Below are positions 15,981 to 25,170 of a stretch of 64,000 nucleotides of DNA, piece after piece. This DNA comes from Paractinoplanes rishiriensis (lineage in GTDB: Bacteria > Actinomycetota > Actinomycetes > Mycobacteriales > Micromonosporaceae), in NCBI RefSeq assembly GCF_016862375.1, contig NZ_BOMV01000056.1, positions 88,845-152,844 of the forward strand, in the 5' to 3' direction. The translations under genes were made by a program, and so were the position numbers. Below the pieces are notes generated by a model. That model saw nothing but the letters and a program-made list of their open reading frames with translations, had not been told where the DNA came from and made no database searches. Every line of letters begins with the position of its first letter. Position 1 is the stretch's first letter.

Positions 15981-18854
15981 CTAGACCCGCAGGCTCTCGG
16001 GCGGGCCCAGGTAGCTGTCCCGGACGCCGCCGGTGTCGACCACCAGCCGCTGCACCACGATTGTCGGGTCGAGCGCCCGGAAGGTCAGCGTGTGCAGGCC
16101 GGGCCGGTCGATCCGGTGCGTGGTGGTGGTCGTGTTGATGTTGTCCGAGGTGTGCCGGGCCCACGGCAGGTTCATCTCCCCGTCGTCCGCCCCGGTCGCC
16201 TCGATCACGTCGACCACCTGCGCCTCCTGGCCGTCCACCGCGATCGCGTAGCGCAGGCCGCCGGTGGCCCGGACGTTGTTGCGCGGCGACAGGTAGGCGG
16301 TGATCCGCACCGGCCCGGCGGTGGTCAGCGTCATCAGGTAGTCGAGGCGGGCGTCGTCGCCGAGCGGGGTGAGGCCATTGCCGGTGCGGCCGATCCCGGG
16401 AAGCAGCCGCCACCGGCCGGCCATCCCGTCGTAGTGGTCGGCCTCGATCGCGACGCAGCCGCCGGCCTCCAGGAAGCCGGCCGGTGCGACCTGCGGGTTG
16501 TCGATCGGCGCGTGCACCACCACGGCCCGGCCGCCGCCGATGACGGTGATCGGCACGTCGGTGCGGCCCGGGGGCGCGTGCCGCCAGTCCACCGTCACGG
16601 TGGCGCGGAGCTGCTCGTCCACCACGCCCTCGCCCGGCTCCACCCGGACCCAGTCCTGATCTGCGGTGATCTCGAACCGGAACGGTGTTCCGCCGCGGTT
16701 GTAGACCTCGATGAACGGATCCGGGCCGCTCTGCCACGGGCTCAGTTCGGGCAGCACGGCCGGGTCGCCGCCGTCGAGCGCCACGCCCATGTCGGCCGCT
16801 TCCGGAACGGTGATCCGCCGCAGGTGCGGGTAGATCTCGTCGGGCAGCGCAATGGCGTCGCGTTCGGGTTGCTGCCAGGGCGCGTCCGGGCCGTAGCGCG
16901 CCACGTCCCCGTACCCGATCTTGGGTTGGATCTGCCAGCCGCACCATTTCCCGCCGGCCAGCACGTTGTTGTAGAAGTCGCTCATCGCCTGGTCCTCGGC
17001 GAACAGCCGCTCGGCGAGATCGGCCAGCCGGTTGGTGGCGGCCCGGCCCTGCGCCGCATACGCGAGGTTGGTGAACTGGGCCCGCCTCAGCTCGTACAGG
17101 ATCGCGGTGTCTTTGATCTGGTAGTGCACCAGCTGGAAGTAGGCGTCCTGCCATTCCCCGCCGACCCGCTCGCGCAGCTGCTCGGACCGGTGCGCCAGTT
17201 CGATCCAGTCCTGCGTCACGCGGTCCAGTTCGCCGTAGTTGACCAGGCTGAACGGGCTCGCCTCGTCGTCGTAGAGCACCCGGTCGCCGGAGAGCACGAT
17301 GCGCCGGTTCAAGAGCTCCGGCTTGCGCCGGGACTGCAGATGGCCGTAGGCGTCCAGCAGCGCCGCGATCTCCGGCGCCAACTCGGCACCGAAGTTCTCG
17401 GCCGCATACCGCCGGGTCCACTCCCCCAGCCGCTCGACCGGCCAGTCCGCCGGGTTCCACGCGTAGTCGAGGAAGAACTGGGTGGGCATTTCCTCGTTCT
17501 TGAGATCGCCTACGTTCACCATCCAGAGCCGGTCGACCCCGGAGGCGTACGCGAGATTCAGCTGCTCCCAGGTGTTGGTCAGGTTGATCGTGTCGGCCCA
17601 CTTGTAGTTGCGGCCGCCGCCCACGTAGTCGAAGTGGTAGTACAGGCCGTAACCGCCGGACCGGGACGGCAGCCCGGCCTCCGGCAGCCGGCGCAGGTTG
17701 CCCCAGTTGTCGTCGCAGAACACCACGGTCACGTCGTCCGGCGGCCGGTAGCCGTCGTCCCAGTAGCGCTGCACCTCCTTGTAGAGGGTCTGCACCTGGG
17801 GCCGGCCGAGCAGCCCGGTTTCGCCGAGGATCCGCCGCTGGCTGTCGATGATCTCGCGCATCAGGTCGACGCCGTCGCCGTCCGGCAGGCTGACGTCGCC
17901 GGTGCCGCGCATGCCGAGCGTGATCACGCCCTCGACGTCCTGGACCGCCATCCGCCGCGCGCCGGCCCGCCAGTACTCGGTGATCGCCGCGGCGTTGCGC
18001 CGGAAGCTCCACTCGCCGGTGCCGGTGGGGTTGCGGTTCCACTCCTCGATGCCGCGCATCATCGGCGCCTCGTGCGAGGTGCCGATGACGATCCCGTAGT
18101 AGCTCGCAACCGCGTGGTTCGCCGGGTCGTCCTCGGCGAACGCCCGGCCCCAGACCGCCGGCCACAGGTAGTTGGCCTTGAGCCGGAGCATGGTCTCGAA
18201 GACCTTGGCGTAGTACGACGAGGTCAGCCCGCCCGGGTGCCCCGGCGCCTTGCCCGGCCCGAAGAAGCCGGGCGCCCAGGTGCCGGTTGACGGGTTCTCG
18301 TCGTTGATGAAGATGCCGCGGTAGCGCACCGCGGGCGTGCCCTGGCTGTGCCGGCCGGGCAGCACGTACAGGTCGTCGCGCCGCTCGACCGGCACGTCGT
18401 CCCAGAAGTGCCAGGGCGAGACGCCGATCTCGCGGGCCAGGTCGTACGCGCCGAAGATGGTGCCGCGCTGATCGCTGCCGGCGATCACGAACGCCCGCGC
18501 GACGCCCGGCAGCGGGTCGTCCACCACCTGCTCGACCGTGGTCTCCCAGCGGCCGGCCAGGTCGCCGACGTCGAGCCGGCCGCGGGCGACGATCCGGTCG
18601 ATCAGCGGGCTGCGGCCGAGCGTGCCCACGATGATCGGGTCGGCGCCGGCCGGGATCGTGTCGTGCCCGAGGGCCGGCTGCACCCCGGTCACCCGGTGCA
18701 GGTCGGCTCGCAGGTCACCGGCCACCCGGAGCACGCCGGGGTGGTCGGCGGAGCTCACCACGACCGGCGCGCCCACCAGCGGGAACCGGCCCGGCCCCGG
18801 CTGGTGGACGACGTAGCTCCGGGCCGGTGCGTCGAGCAGCGCGGCGGTGGTCAC
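15981..18854 (-). CDS. GH115 family glycoside hydrolase (xylan alpha-1,2-glucuronidase)
   Basis: 957 aa, the normal family length. No secretion signal is seen. Segments typical of GH115 include YRGIFINDENPSTGTWAPGFFG, FETMLRLKANYLWPAVWGRAF, VVFCDDNWGNLRRLP and LYYHFDYVGGGRNYKWADTIN, with a C-terminal domain ending in YLGPPESLRV. GH115 enzymes remove (4-O-methyl)glucuronic acid side chains from xylan or xylo-oligomers. The GTG start overlaps the upstream esterase stop (GTGA), and the downstream esterase follows after 2 bp. With CE-type neighbours it likely debranches acidic, acetylated xylo-oligosaccharides. Confidence 0.9.
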   Translation of the reverse strand: MTTAALLDAPARSYVVHQPGPGRFPLVGAPVVVSSADHPGVLRVAGDLRADLHRVTGVQPALGHDTIPAGADPIIVGTLGRSPLIDRIVARGRLDVGDLAGRWETTVEQVVDDPLPGVARAFVIAGSDQRGTIFGAYDLAREIGVSPWHFWDDVPVERRDDLYVLPGRHSQGTPAVRYRGIFINDENPSTGTWAPGFFGPGKAPGHPGGLTSSYYAKVFETMLRLKANYLWPAVWGRAFAEDDPANHAVASYYGIVIGTSHEAPMMRGIEEWNRNPTGTGEWSFRRNAAAITEYWRAGARRMAVQDVEGVITLGMRGTGDVSLPDGDGVDLMREIIDSQRRILGETGLLGRPQVQTLYKEVQRYWDDGYRPPDDVTVVFCDDNWGNLRRLPEAGLPSRSGGYGLYYHFDYVGGGRNYKWADTINLTNTWEQLNLAYASGVDRLWMVNVGDLKNEEMPTQFFLDYAWNPADWPVERLGEWTRRYAAENFGAELAPEIAALLDAYGHLQSRRKPELLNRRIVLSGDRVLYDDEASPFSLVNYGELDRVTQDWIELAHRSEQLRERVGGEWQDAYFQLVHYQIKDTAILYELRRAQFTNLAYAAQGRAATNRLADLAERLFAEDQAMSDFYNNVLAGGKWCGWQIQPKIGYGDVARYGPDAPWQQPERDAIALPDEIYPHLRRITVPEAADMGVALDGGDPAVLPELSPWQSGPDPFIEVYNRGGTPFRFEITADQDWVRVEPGEGVVDEQLRATVTVDWRHAPPGRTDVPITVIGGGRAVVVHAPIDNPQVAPAGFLEAGGCVAIEADHYDGMAGRWRLLPGIGRTGNGLTPLGDDARLDYLMTLTTAGPVRITAYLSPRNNVRATGGLRYAIAVDGQEAQVVDVIEATGADDGEMNLPWARHTSDNINTTTTTHRIDRPGLHTLTFRALDPTIVVQRLVVDTGGVRDSYLGPPESLRV

Positions 18855-20110
18855 CGGAACAGCCGGGAGGGCACGGCTGCGGCCATGGCGGCCATGCCCG
18901 CGTCGTTCGGGTGCAGATGGTCGCCGCTGTCGTAGGCCGGGTTGAGCCGGATCGGATCGGCCGGGTCACCCATCGCCCGGTCGAAGTCGATCACCGCGTC
19001 GTACTCGCCGGAGGTGCGGATCCACCGGTTCAGGGCCTGCCGCTTGCGCTCGTTCTCGGGAGTGTAGAAGCCGAGGGTGTCGTCCTTGAAAGGCAAAATC
19101 GTGCCGCCGTACGCGACCAGCCCGCTCACGTGTGCCCGGGCGATCAGCTGGCGGTGGCCGGCGACCAGATCGTCCACGGTGACCACCTCGGACGGCGGCG
19201 CAACCGTCCCCGGGTGGCCCAGGTCGTTGACGCCCAGCAGCACCACCAGATAGCGGGCACCCGGCTGGGCCAGCACGTCCCGGTCGAACCGGCGCAGCCC
19301 GCTGTGCCCGAAGAAGTTGGCGAACGCCACCGCGTCGCTGCCGGCCGGCGGGTTGGGGTCGTGCAGCAGCCGGTTGCCGGCGATGCCCACGTTGGCCACG
19401 CCGCGGTCGATACCGGTCGCGCGCAGCCGGGCGGCGAGCAGGTCGGGCCAGCGGTGGTTGAGGTTGGCCTGGGTGTTGGCGCCGTTGGTGATCGAGTCGC
19501 CGAGGGTCACGATGGCCGAGCCCCGCCGGCGCACCGCAACCCCGGCCAGGAACAGGTATTGCCCCACGGTCGAGGTGGGCGTGACCGTCCGGGCCGCGGT
19601 GACGTTGTCCTGGAAGGCGAACGCGAACAGCGTGGTGACCGGGGTGCGCTCGGCGACGTAGATGCTGATCGCCAGGTCGCCGCCGGCCGGCACCCGCAGC
19701 CGGACCGGGTCGCTGACCAGCGGCGCGCCGGCCGGGATGGTGACGCCCGCCCGGCCGCCGAAGGTGACCGGCCGGTCGGTGCCGGGCACCGTCGCGGTGC
19801 TCGCGCCGGTGCCGTCGCGCCGGGCCACCCGGACCGCGGCGATCCGCAGCGGCGTGCTGCCGAATTCGTTGGTGAGCCGGATCCGCAACTCGTCGCCGCC
19901 GATGCTGCAGTGCACCACCTGCCGGACGGTCTGCCGTTCCAGGACGGCGGGCGCGGACGGCGGGATCGTGGTGGGCGGGGCCGCCCAGGTGGCGGTCCAG
20001 CCGCCGGCATCGGCCGCGGACGCAGCAGCCGGGCCGGCGACCCCGGCCGTGGCGGCGCCGACCGCGGCGCCGGAGGCGAGGGCGAGTACTTCGCGTCGAG
20101 TGGCAGGCAC
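18851..20110 (-). CDS. secreted SGNH/GDSL hydrolase with Tat signal (probable acetyl-xylan type esterase)
   Basis: 419 aa. The N-terminus has a twin-arginine motif TRREVLALASG and a hydrophobic stretch ending near AAASAADA, so it is probably Tat-exported. After a beta-sandwich region, the SGNH core shows VTLGDSITNGANT (block I Ser), GIAGNRLL, LLGVNDLGHPG (block III Asn) and YDSGDHLHPND (Asp/His). The GTG start is fixed by AGGAGGA at good spacing. It is second in the operon, 14 bp after the deacetylase, and overlaps the GH115 start by four bases. Deacetylation of hemicellulose is inferred from context. Confidence 0.88.
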   Translation of the reverse strand: MPATRREVLALASGAAVGAATAGVAGPAAASAADAGGWTATWAAPPTTIPPSAPAVLERQTVRQVVHCSIGGDELRIRLTNEFGSTPLRIAAVRVARRDGTGASTATVPGTDRPVTFGGRAGVTIPAGAPLVSDPVRLRVPAGGDLAISIYVAERTPVTTLFAFAFQDNVTAARTVTPTSTVGQYLFLAGVAVRRRGSAIVTLGDSITNGANTQANLNHRWPDLLAARLRATGIDRGVANVGIAGNRLLHDPNPPAGSDAVAFANFFGHSGLRRFDRDVLAQPGARYLVVLLGVNDLGHPGTVAPPSEVVTVDDLVAGHRQLIARAHVSGLVAYGGTILPFKDDTLGFYTPENERKRQALNRWIRTSGEYDAVIDFDRAMGDPADPIRLNPAYDSGDHLHPNDAGMAAMAAAVPSRLFR

Positions 20111-20124
20111 CGGAGTCCTCCTGG

Positions 20125-20838
20125 TCAGCCGCGGGCGCGGGGCAGCGTGAACCGCCAGCCGGCGGCACGCAGTTCGGGAATGATCTGGTTGACCGCCTCG
20201 ACGGTCTGGCTGCGGTCGCCGCCGCCGTCGTGCATCAGCGCCACCGCGCCCGGGGTGATCCGGTCGCGGATCCGCTGCACCAGCACGTCGGTGCCCGGCG
20301 GCTCCCAGTCGGCGATGTCGAACTTCCAGCCCAGCGGCTGCAGGCCGAGCGACGCGGCCACCTCCGGGGTCTGGCCCCAGGAGCCGTACGGGGCCCGGAA
20401 GTACGGGATGCGGGCGCCGGGCACGGCCTGGCGGATCAGCCGGTTCGTCTCCGCCAGGTCGGCGCGGATCACCTCGGGCGTGGCCGCTCCCAGGTCGTCG
20501 TGGTGCAGCGAGTGGTTGCACAGCACGTGCCCCTCGGCCGCGATCCGGCGTGCCACGGCGGGGTATGCCGCGACCTGGTCGCCGGTCAGGCAGAACACGG
20601 CCTTGACGTGGTGCCGGCGCAGCACGGCGAGCAGCCGCAGCGTGTCCGGCGGGTTGGGGCCGTCGTCGAAGGTGAGGCTCGCGACGTTGCCGTGGCCGCG
20701 GGCGGTGTCGACGATCGCCGCGGTGGCTGGGCCCCCGGCGTCCCCGCCGCCGGCCGAGGCGGCGGACGGCACGACGGTGAGGACGGACGCCACCGAGACG
20801 GCGGCGGCGGCGAAACAGCGGAGCAAGGAGCGGGACAC
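20125..20838 (-). CDS. secreted polysaccharide deacetylase (NodB/CE4 domain)
   Basis: 237 aa with a Sec signal peptide (VSRSLLRCFAAAAVSVASVL, cleavage near SAASA). NodB motifs are present in order: LTFDDGPN (catalytic Asp and metal Asp), HSLHH (metal His pair), RAPYGSWG, a DIADW segment and ALMHDGGG (catalytic His). CE4 enzymes deacetylate xylan, chitin or peptidoglycan. With GH115 and SGNH esterases behind it, acetyl-xylan is the likely substrate. I start it at GTG 20838 after GGGAGGA; the longer upstream frame is non-coding. It is the first gene of the operon, behind a good sigma-70 promoter flanked by GAAA-type motifs. Confidence 0.9.
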   Translation of the reverse strand: MSRSLLRCFAAAAVSVASVLTVVPSAASAGGGDAGGPATAAIVDTARGHGNVASLTFDDGPNPPDTLRLLAVLRRHHVKAVFCLTGDQVAAYPAVARRIAAEGHVLCNHSLHHDDLGAATPEVIRADLAETNRLIRQAVPGARIPYFRAPYGSWGQTPEVAASLGLQPLGWKFDIADWEPPGTDVLVQRIRDRITPGAVALMHDGGGDRSQTVEAVNQIIPELRAAGWRFTLPRARG

Positions 20839-20862
20839 CCGGATCCTCCCGGAAGGACGGTG

Positions 20863-20878
20863 CGGAAGTTTCGGAAAC
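20863..20878. promoter_or_regulatory. GAAA/TTTC-type motif downstream of the xylan operon promoter
   Basis: The stretch CGGAAGTTTCGGAAAC lies between the predicted transcription start and the deacetylase gene. On the minus strand it reads GTTTCCGAAACTTCCG. It repeats the core of the motif cluster at 20948-20973 on the other side of the promoter. Such CGAAA/TTTCG elements are often seen upstream of streptomycete xylanase genes. Operator function is inferred. Confidence 0.45.
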
Positions 20879-20897
20879 ATGTCAGCCGAACATCCGT

Positions 20898-20927
20898 AAC
20901 GTAGAGGGATAGATCTATGTCCGTCAA
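20898..20927 (-). promoter_or_regulatory. sigma-70-type promoter of the xylan debranching operon
   Basis: Minus-strand TTGACG (20922-20927), 18-nt spacer, TACGTT (20898-20903). The leader to the deacetylase GTG would be about 50-60 nt and includes GGGAGGA. GAAA-type motifs flank it on both sides. Confidence 0.6.
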
Positions 20928-20947
20928 GCACTCAGCTGCGCGCAAAA

Positions 20948-20973
20948 CCTTCGCAAGCTTTCGGAACTTTCGG
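20948..20973. promoter_or_regulatory. GAAA/TTTC-type motif cluster upstream of the xylan operon promoter
   Basis: On the minus strand this reads as spaced CCGAAAG and GCGAAGG units (CCGAAAGTTCCGAAAGCTTG and on). It sits about 20 bp upstream of the -35 element. Repetition of the same core on both sides of one promoter suggests a repressor or activator site for hemicellulose genes. Confidence 0.45.
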
Positions 20974-20983
20974 CACCCCACAT

Positions 20984-21021
20984 AAAAAGCCGGGCGGCGG
21001 CGCAAATGCGCCGCCGCCCGG
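20984..21021 (-). terminator. Rho-independent terminator after the AA10 gene
   Basis: Perfect 14-bp GC stem (20990-21003 with 21008-21021), AAAT loop, followed on the minus strand by a five-T run (20984-20988). It lies 17 bp beyond the AA10 stop and ends the GH74-GH48-AA10 operon just before the next operon's promoter. Confidence 0.9.
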
Positions 21022-21038
21022 TTTCTGTAAGGGAACTG

Positions 21039-22169
21039 CTAGCCGGCCGTACAGGTCAGGTTGTTCACCGACGGGGCCGTGGCCCCGTTGGCGAGCAGCC
21101 CGAATGTGACATAACTGTTCGGCGCGATCGAGCCGTTCCAGCTCGCGTTCTTCACGGTCACCAGCGAACCGGTGGTGGTCGCCTGCCCGCTCCACAGCTG
21201 TTGCAGGGTCTGCGACCCCGGCCAGGTGAAGGAGACCTCCCAGTTACGAACCGCGGTGGCACCCGCGTGCACCATCAGTTCGGCCTGGAAGCCGCCCGAC
21301 CAGGCGCTCGTGATGTTGTACATCGCGGAGCAACCGCCCGAGGGGTTACCGGTCGGACCCGTGGTGGGCCCGGTGGTCGGTCCCGTGGTCGGGGACGTGG
21401 TCGGCGGCGTCGTGGGGTTGGTGGTCGGGGTCGTGGTCGGCGGCGTGGTGGTACCGCCACCGCCGACACCGGTCACCTCGCCGTTGCCGCCGTCGAACAC
21501 GACGTCGGAGCAGTTGTAGAACGTCTCGTTGCTGTCCGAACGCTGCCACACCGAGTAGATCAGGTGGCGGCCGCTCTTACCGGACGGCAGGGTCGCGTTC
21601 CAGTAGTAGTGACCGTCGTCGGTGCCCGGCCCGCCGCGCTCCGCCGGGTTGGTCACCGAGTCGAACGCCGTCGGCTCGAGGTCGTTCCAGGCCAGCGCGC
21701 GGGTCGGGCTCCAGCTGTCCTTGGTGATGTACAGCCGGAAGGTGCCCGGGTGCCGCGCCCAGTTGTTGTACTTGACCTCGATGGTGCGACCCGAGGTCAG
21801 GTGGGTGACCGGCCAGTCGTTACGGGCCAGGTTGAAGCCCGAGAAGTCGTACGGGCCGCCGGTACCGCCGCTGCACAGCTCGCCGTCCGGGATGAACCCG
21901 GCCATCCGGCCGGCACCGTCGGAACGGAGCACGGCGAACCAGTTGTACAGGGCGTTCGGGCCGTTCTTGGCGATCGCGGCCGCACAGGCCGCGTTCTTGG
22001 GCTCGATCGCACCCGTGTTCGGGTTACGGCCGTCCTGGTAGCACAGCCAGGTCCGGCCGCCCGGCACCTGAATGGCGCCGTGTGCCTGTGCGGCGGTCGG
22101 TGCGACCACCGCCGCGAGCCCGGCGGCCACAATGCCGGCCACCGCGTAGATCAGAAATCTGCGTTTCAT
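21039..22169 (-). CDS. secreted lytic polysaccharide monooxygenase (AA10) with C-terminal CBM2
   Basis: 376 aa. The signal peptide ends at AQA, so mature His30 (HGAIQVPGG) becomes the N-terminal copper ligand. The second histidine-brace residue is His140 in WARHPGTFRLYI. The AA10 domain (about 30-228) oxidatively cleaves crystalline cellulose or chitin. A Pro/Thr linker (about 238-275) leads to a family 2 carbohydrate-binding module (about 278-376, SAWSGGFQAELMV, WNGSIAPNS). Start set by GAGGGGG. It is the last gene of the GH74-GH48-AA10 operon, 14 bp after GH48, so cellulose is the likely substrate. A strong terminator follows. Confidence 0.96.
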   Translation of the reverse strand: MKRRFLIYAVAGIVAAGLAAVVAPTAAQAHGAIQVPGGRTWLCYQDGRNPNTGAIEPKNAACAAAIAKNGPNALYNWFAVLRSDGAGRMAGFIPDGELCSGGTGGPYDFSGFNLARNDWPVTHLTSGRTIEVKYNNWARHPGTFRLYITKDSWSPTRALAWNDLEPTAFDSVTNPAERGGPGTDDGHYYWNATLPSGKSGRHLIYSVWQRSDSNETFYNCSDVVFDGGNGEVTGVGGGGTTTPPTTTPTTNPTTPPTTSPTTGPTTGPTTGPTGNPSGGCSAMYNITSAWSGGFQAELMVHAGATAVRNWEVSFTWPGSQTLQQLWSGQATTTGSLVTVKNASWNGSIAPNSYVTFGLLANGATAPSVNNLTCTAG

Positions 22170-22183
22170 GGTGTTGCCCCCTC

Positions 22184-25111
22184 TCAGCCGTTCGGGAACA
22201 GGCGCGCGAAGTCGGCGTAGCCGGTGGCGACGTCGACCTGGGCCCAGAAGCGGTGGTAGTTGAAGGTGGGTGCGGGTCCGCCGTTCAAGTACGCCTCGAG
22301 CTTGGGGTAGTCGGGGTCGTTCTTGTAGAAGGAGCGGATGTCCAGGAAGGACTTGCCGGGGGCGATCACGTCGCCGTTCGGCATGGTGCCGGTCCAGCCC
22401 TGCGGGATGTAGAGACCCTGACCGGTGGACGCGTTGTAGACGTCGTCCATGCGGTTGTAGTCGCCACGGGTCTCGGTGACCGAGACGCCCTTCGAGTCCT
22501 TCTTGGTCCAGATGGCGTCCAGCAGGTTCTTGGCCGCCGTCTTCGCCGCGGCGTTACCGGACTTCGCGGCGTAGTAGGTCAGCAGCTTGGCGTACGAGCC
22601 CGCCACACCGAGGTCCTGACCGTGGCTGGTGACAGTCACGCGCAGGTTGGTGTTCGCGGCCGGGCTGGACGGGTTCCAGGTGGCCGGCGCACCGGACCAC
22701 GCCATGTCCGACGGGATCGAGAAGTCGGTCGCCGAGATGGTGCTGTTGGCCAGCGCCCACGGGACCCACTTGTCGAGCACGGCCTTGGCCTTGGCGTTGC
22801 CGGTCACGTAGTACAGCTCCGCGAGCCGCTCCAGCGACCAGGTCTGCATGCCGAACCAGCGGTTGGACGGCGGGTCCTCGTAGACCGGGGCCTCCACGTA
22901 GGCCAGGCCGTAGAACGTCGGGACGTTCGCGGGACGGGCCGAGTAGTTGCCGTTCCAGCTGTTCGTCGCGCCACCGGCGATCGCACCGTCGGCCGACTGC
23001 AGCCACTGGTAGAACTCGAGCTGCCGGTCGAGGCTGGCCTGCCAGTCCGCCTTCGCGGTCGGCGACTTCGGGGTGAAGGCGCTGACGTTGGAGAGGATGT
23101 AGGCGGCCATCGGGTTCTGGTAACCGAAGTGGCTCACGCTCGAGCCGATCCGCCACGCCCAGCCGGCGTTCGCGTCGGTCGCGCCGCCCCAGGCGTAGTA
23201 CCAGGACATCAGGTTGTTGGAGGCGTTCTTGCCGGTGCCCGCCGCGCAGGACGTCGAGGCACAACCCGGCTGCTTGAAGTACTTGTCGTAGAACGAGTAC
23301 CGCAGGTAGTCACCCATCTTGGCGGCGTTGGCCACCGCGGCGGAGAGCTCGGCCTGCTTGCCCTGCTCGGTCGCCCACTGCAGCGCCCAGTACGCCACCT
23401 GCACCACGCGGGCGTCCGCGTCCGGCGCGTTGGTGTACTTCCACTGCTTGGCGTAGCTGGCGTCCTTGGTGAACAGGTCCAGGAAGCCGTTCGGGCCACC
23501 GTGCGCGAACGTGTCGCAGGAAGGCTGCGGCACGGTCTCGAAGGTGGACTCCTGCGGGCCCCGCTGGAAGGTGTTGATGTACACGTTCTTGCTGGTCTCG
23601 TCACCGCAACGGCCGAAGCCGTACACGTTGTCGACGTCCAGCAGCCAGTGCATGCCGTAGATGTTGTCGGTGCCGTAGGCGGCCTTCAGCTCGGCGGCCA
23701 GCGGGTCGGTACCGACCGAGACCGAGGGCACCAGCTCCGACGGGTACTGCGACGGCAGCGGGTACTCGGCCGCGTAGGTAGCCGGCTTCTGCGGGTTGTA
23801 GAACGAGTTCGTCGGCTGGTCGGCCTGCGACGGGATGATGTACTTCTCCATCGTGGCCCAGGCGGCGTTGAACGGCGCCCACTGGCCGGTCGCGGACCCG
23901 TGCTCCGCCTCCAGCCACAGCCAGTAGCTGAACGCCTCGGACGTGGTCTCGTGACCGTGGTCCGGTGCCTCGTCGATCAGCGTCTCGATCGAGTGGTAAG
24001 GCACGCCGTCCGGGCTGAAGTAGCCGTTGGCCGGGTTCTTGATGTCGTTGTACAGCTGGGTGAACCGCGCGTCGACGGCACCCGGCGCAACCACGGCAGC
24101 GGTCACCGAGGCGGCCGCGTAACCGGTGCTGCTCGCCGTGAAGGTGGCGTTGGTACCCGCCGCAGCCGCGCTGGTGGCAGCCACCGTGACGGTCTGCTGC
24201 GTGTTCCAGTTCGACGGCGTGAAGGTCAGCGAGGCCGGCGTCGCCGAGAGCGTGGTGGCCCCGGCGGAGCGGGCGACCGCCACCGTCACGTTCGCGCTCG
24301 GCGCCGAGGACAGCGCCAGCTTGAACGAGGAGCTCGCGCCCGGCGCCACGGTCAGCGACGTGGCGGAGGCGACGATCGACGGACCCGTGTTGGCGTCCAC
24401 GAAGACCGGCACGTCAGCCGTGTTGCTCTTGGCACCGGTGTTGTCGTACGCGATCGCCTGGAGGCGGTACGCCGCGGTCTGCGCCGGCACGCCGGCCCAG
24501 GTGTACGCGTACGGTGCCGCCGTGTCCGTGTTGATCAGCAGGCCGTCGTGGTAGAACTCGACCTTGCTGATCGTGTTGCCGGACGCCGCGGTGGCGTTCG
24601 CCGTGATCGGAATCGAGGCCGGAGCCGCGAACCGGGTGTTCGCCGCCGGGCTGGAGATGGCAACGGTCGGCGCCGCCGCCGCACCATTACACGGCGTTCC
24701 GTTGAGGCTGAACGCCGTCGGCACCGGGTTGGCGGAGCCGAAGGTGCCGTTGAAACCGGTGCTGACCTTGCCGCCGGTGGCGATGCTGCCGTTCCAGCTG
24801 GCGTTGGTCACCGTGACGCGCTGCCCGCTCTGGGCGTAGGTGCCGTTCCATCCCTGCGCGACCCGCTGCGAGGCGTCCGGGAAGTCGTAGGTGAGAGACC
24901 AGTTCGACACCGGGTCACCGGAGTTGGTGATCTGGATGTCGCCGGTGAAGCCACCGGTCCACTGGCTTTGGACTTTGTAGACGACGTTGCAGCCGGCTGC
25001 CGCACTTGCGGCATTCGCGGCGGCGATCGCCACGCCGGCACCGAGGACTACGGTGCCGGCGACGGCCAGCCCGCGGCGTAGCCGCCGCGAGCGTATGACA
25101 CTGGGTCGCAC
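22184..25111 (-). CDS. secreted GH48 cellobiohydrolase with N-terminal CBM2 and Ig-like modules
   Basis: 975 aa. Signal peptide (about 1-38), CBM2 (about 40-140, VQSQWTGGFTGDIQI), an Ig-like module with KVEFYHDGLLINTDTAAPY (about 148-240), a further beta-domain (about 245-340), then the GH48 catalytic domain (about 345-975). The GH48 general-acid region is EAPDHGHETTSEAFSYW; other hallmarks are NIYGMHWLLDVDNVYGFG and GRCGDETSKNVYINTFQRG (shown in part). GH48 enzymes act processively from reducing ends of cellulose. GTG start after GGAAAGGAA. It lies between GH74 and AA10 genes, forming a cellulose/xyloglucan operon under the CebR-type boxes. Confidence 0.96.
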   Translation of the reverse strand: MRPSVIRSRRLRRGLAVAGTVVLGAGVAIAAANAASAAAGCNVVYKVQSQWTGGFTGDIQITNSGDPVSNWSLTYDFPDASQRVAQGWNGTYAQSGQRVTVTNASWNGSIATGGKVSTGFNGTFGSANPVPTAFSLNGTPCNGAAAAPTVAISSPAANTRFAAPASIPITANATAASGNTISKVEFYHDGLLINTDTAAPYAYTWAGVPAQTAAYRLQAIAYDNTGAKSNTADVPVFVDANTGPSIVASATSLTVAPGASSSFKLALSSAPSANVTVAVARSAGATTLSATPASLTFTPSNWNTQQTVTVAATSAAAAGTNATFTASSTGYAAASVTAAVVAPGAVDARFTQLYNDIKNPANGYFSPDGVPYHSIETLIDEAPDHGHETTSEAFSYWLWLEAEHGSATGQWAPFNAAWATMEKYIIPSQADQPTNSFYNPQKPATYAAEYPLPSQYPSELVPSVSVGTDPLAAELKAAYGTDNIYGMHWLLDVDNVYGFGRCGDETSKNVYINTFQRGPQESTFETVPQPSCDTFAHGGPNGFLDLFTKDASYAKQWKYTNAPDADARVVQVAYWALQWATEQGKQAELSAAVANAAKMGDYLRYSFYDKYFKQPGCASTSCAAGTGKNASNNLMSWYYAWGGATDANAGWAWRIGSSVSHFGYQNPMAAYILSNVSAFTPKSPTAKADWQASLDRQLEFYQWLQSADGAIAGGATNSWNGNYSARPANVPTFYGLAYVEAPVYEDPPSNRWFGMQTWSLERLAELYYVTGNAKAKAVLDKWVPWALANSTISATDFSIPSDMAWSGAPATWNPSSPAANTNLRVTVTSHGQDLGVAGSYAKLLTYYAAKSGNAAAKTAAKNLLDAIWTKKDSKGVSVTETRGDYNRMDDVYNASTGQGLYIPQGWTGTMPNGDVIAPGKSFLDIRSFYKNDPDYPKLEAYLNGGPAPTFNYHRFWAQVDVATGYADFARLFPNG

Positions 25112-25170
25112 AGATGTTCCTTTCCGTGGGGGTTGGGGAGCGGTAAGTCAGTGCTGTCTAGGGGGTCGGT

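Noticed and set aside
14812..18165. Fusion of SGNH esterase with the GH115 region as one long protein
   Set aside because: The upstream part is an off-frame shadow of GH115; the esterase has its own start at 15978 directly after the GH115 stop.
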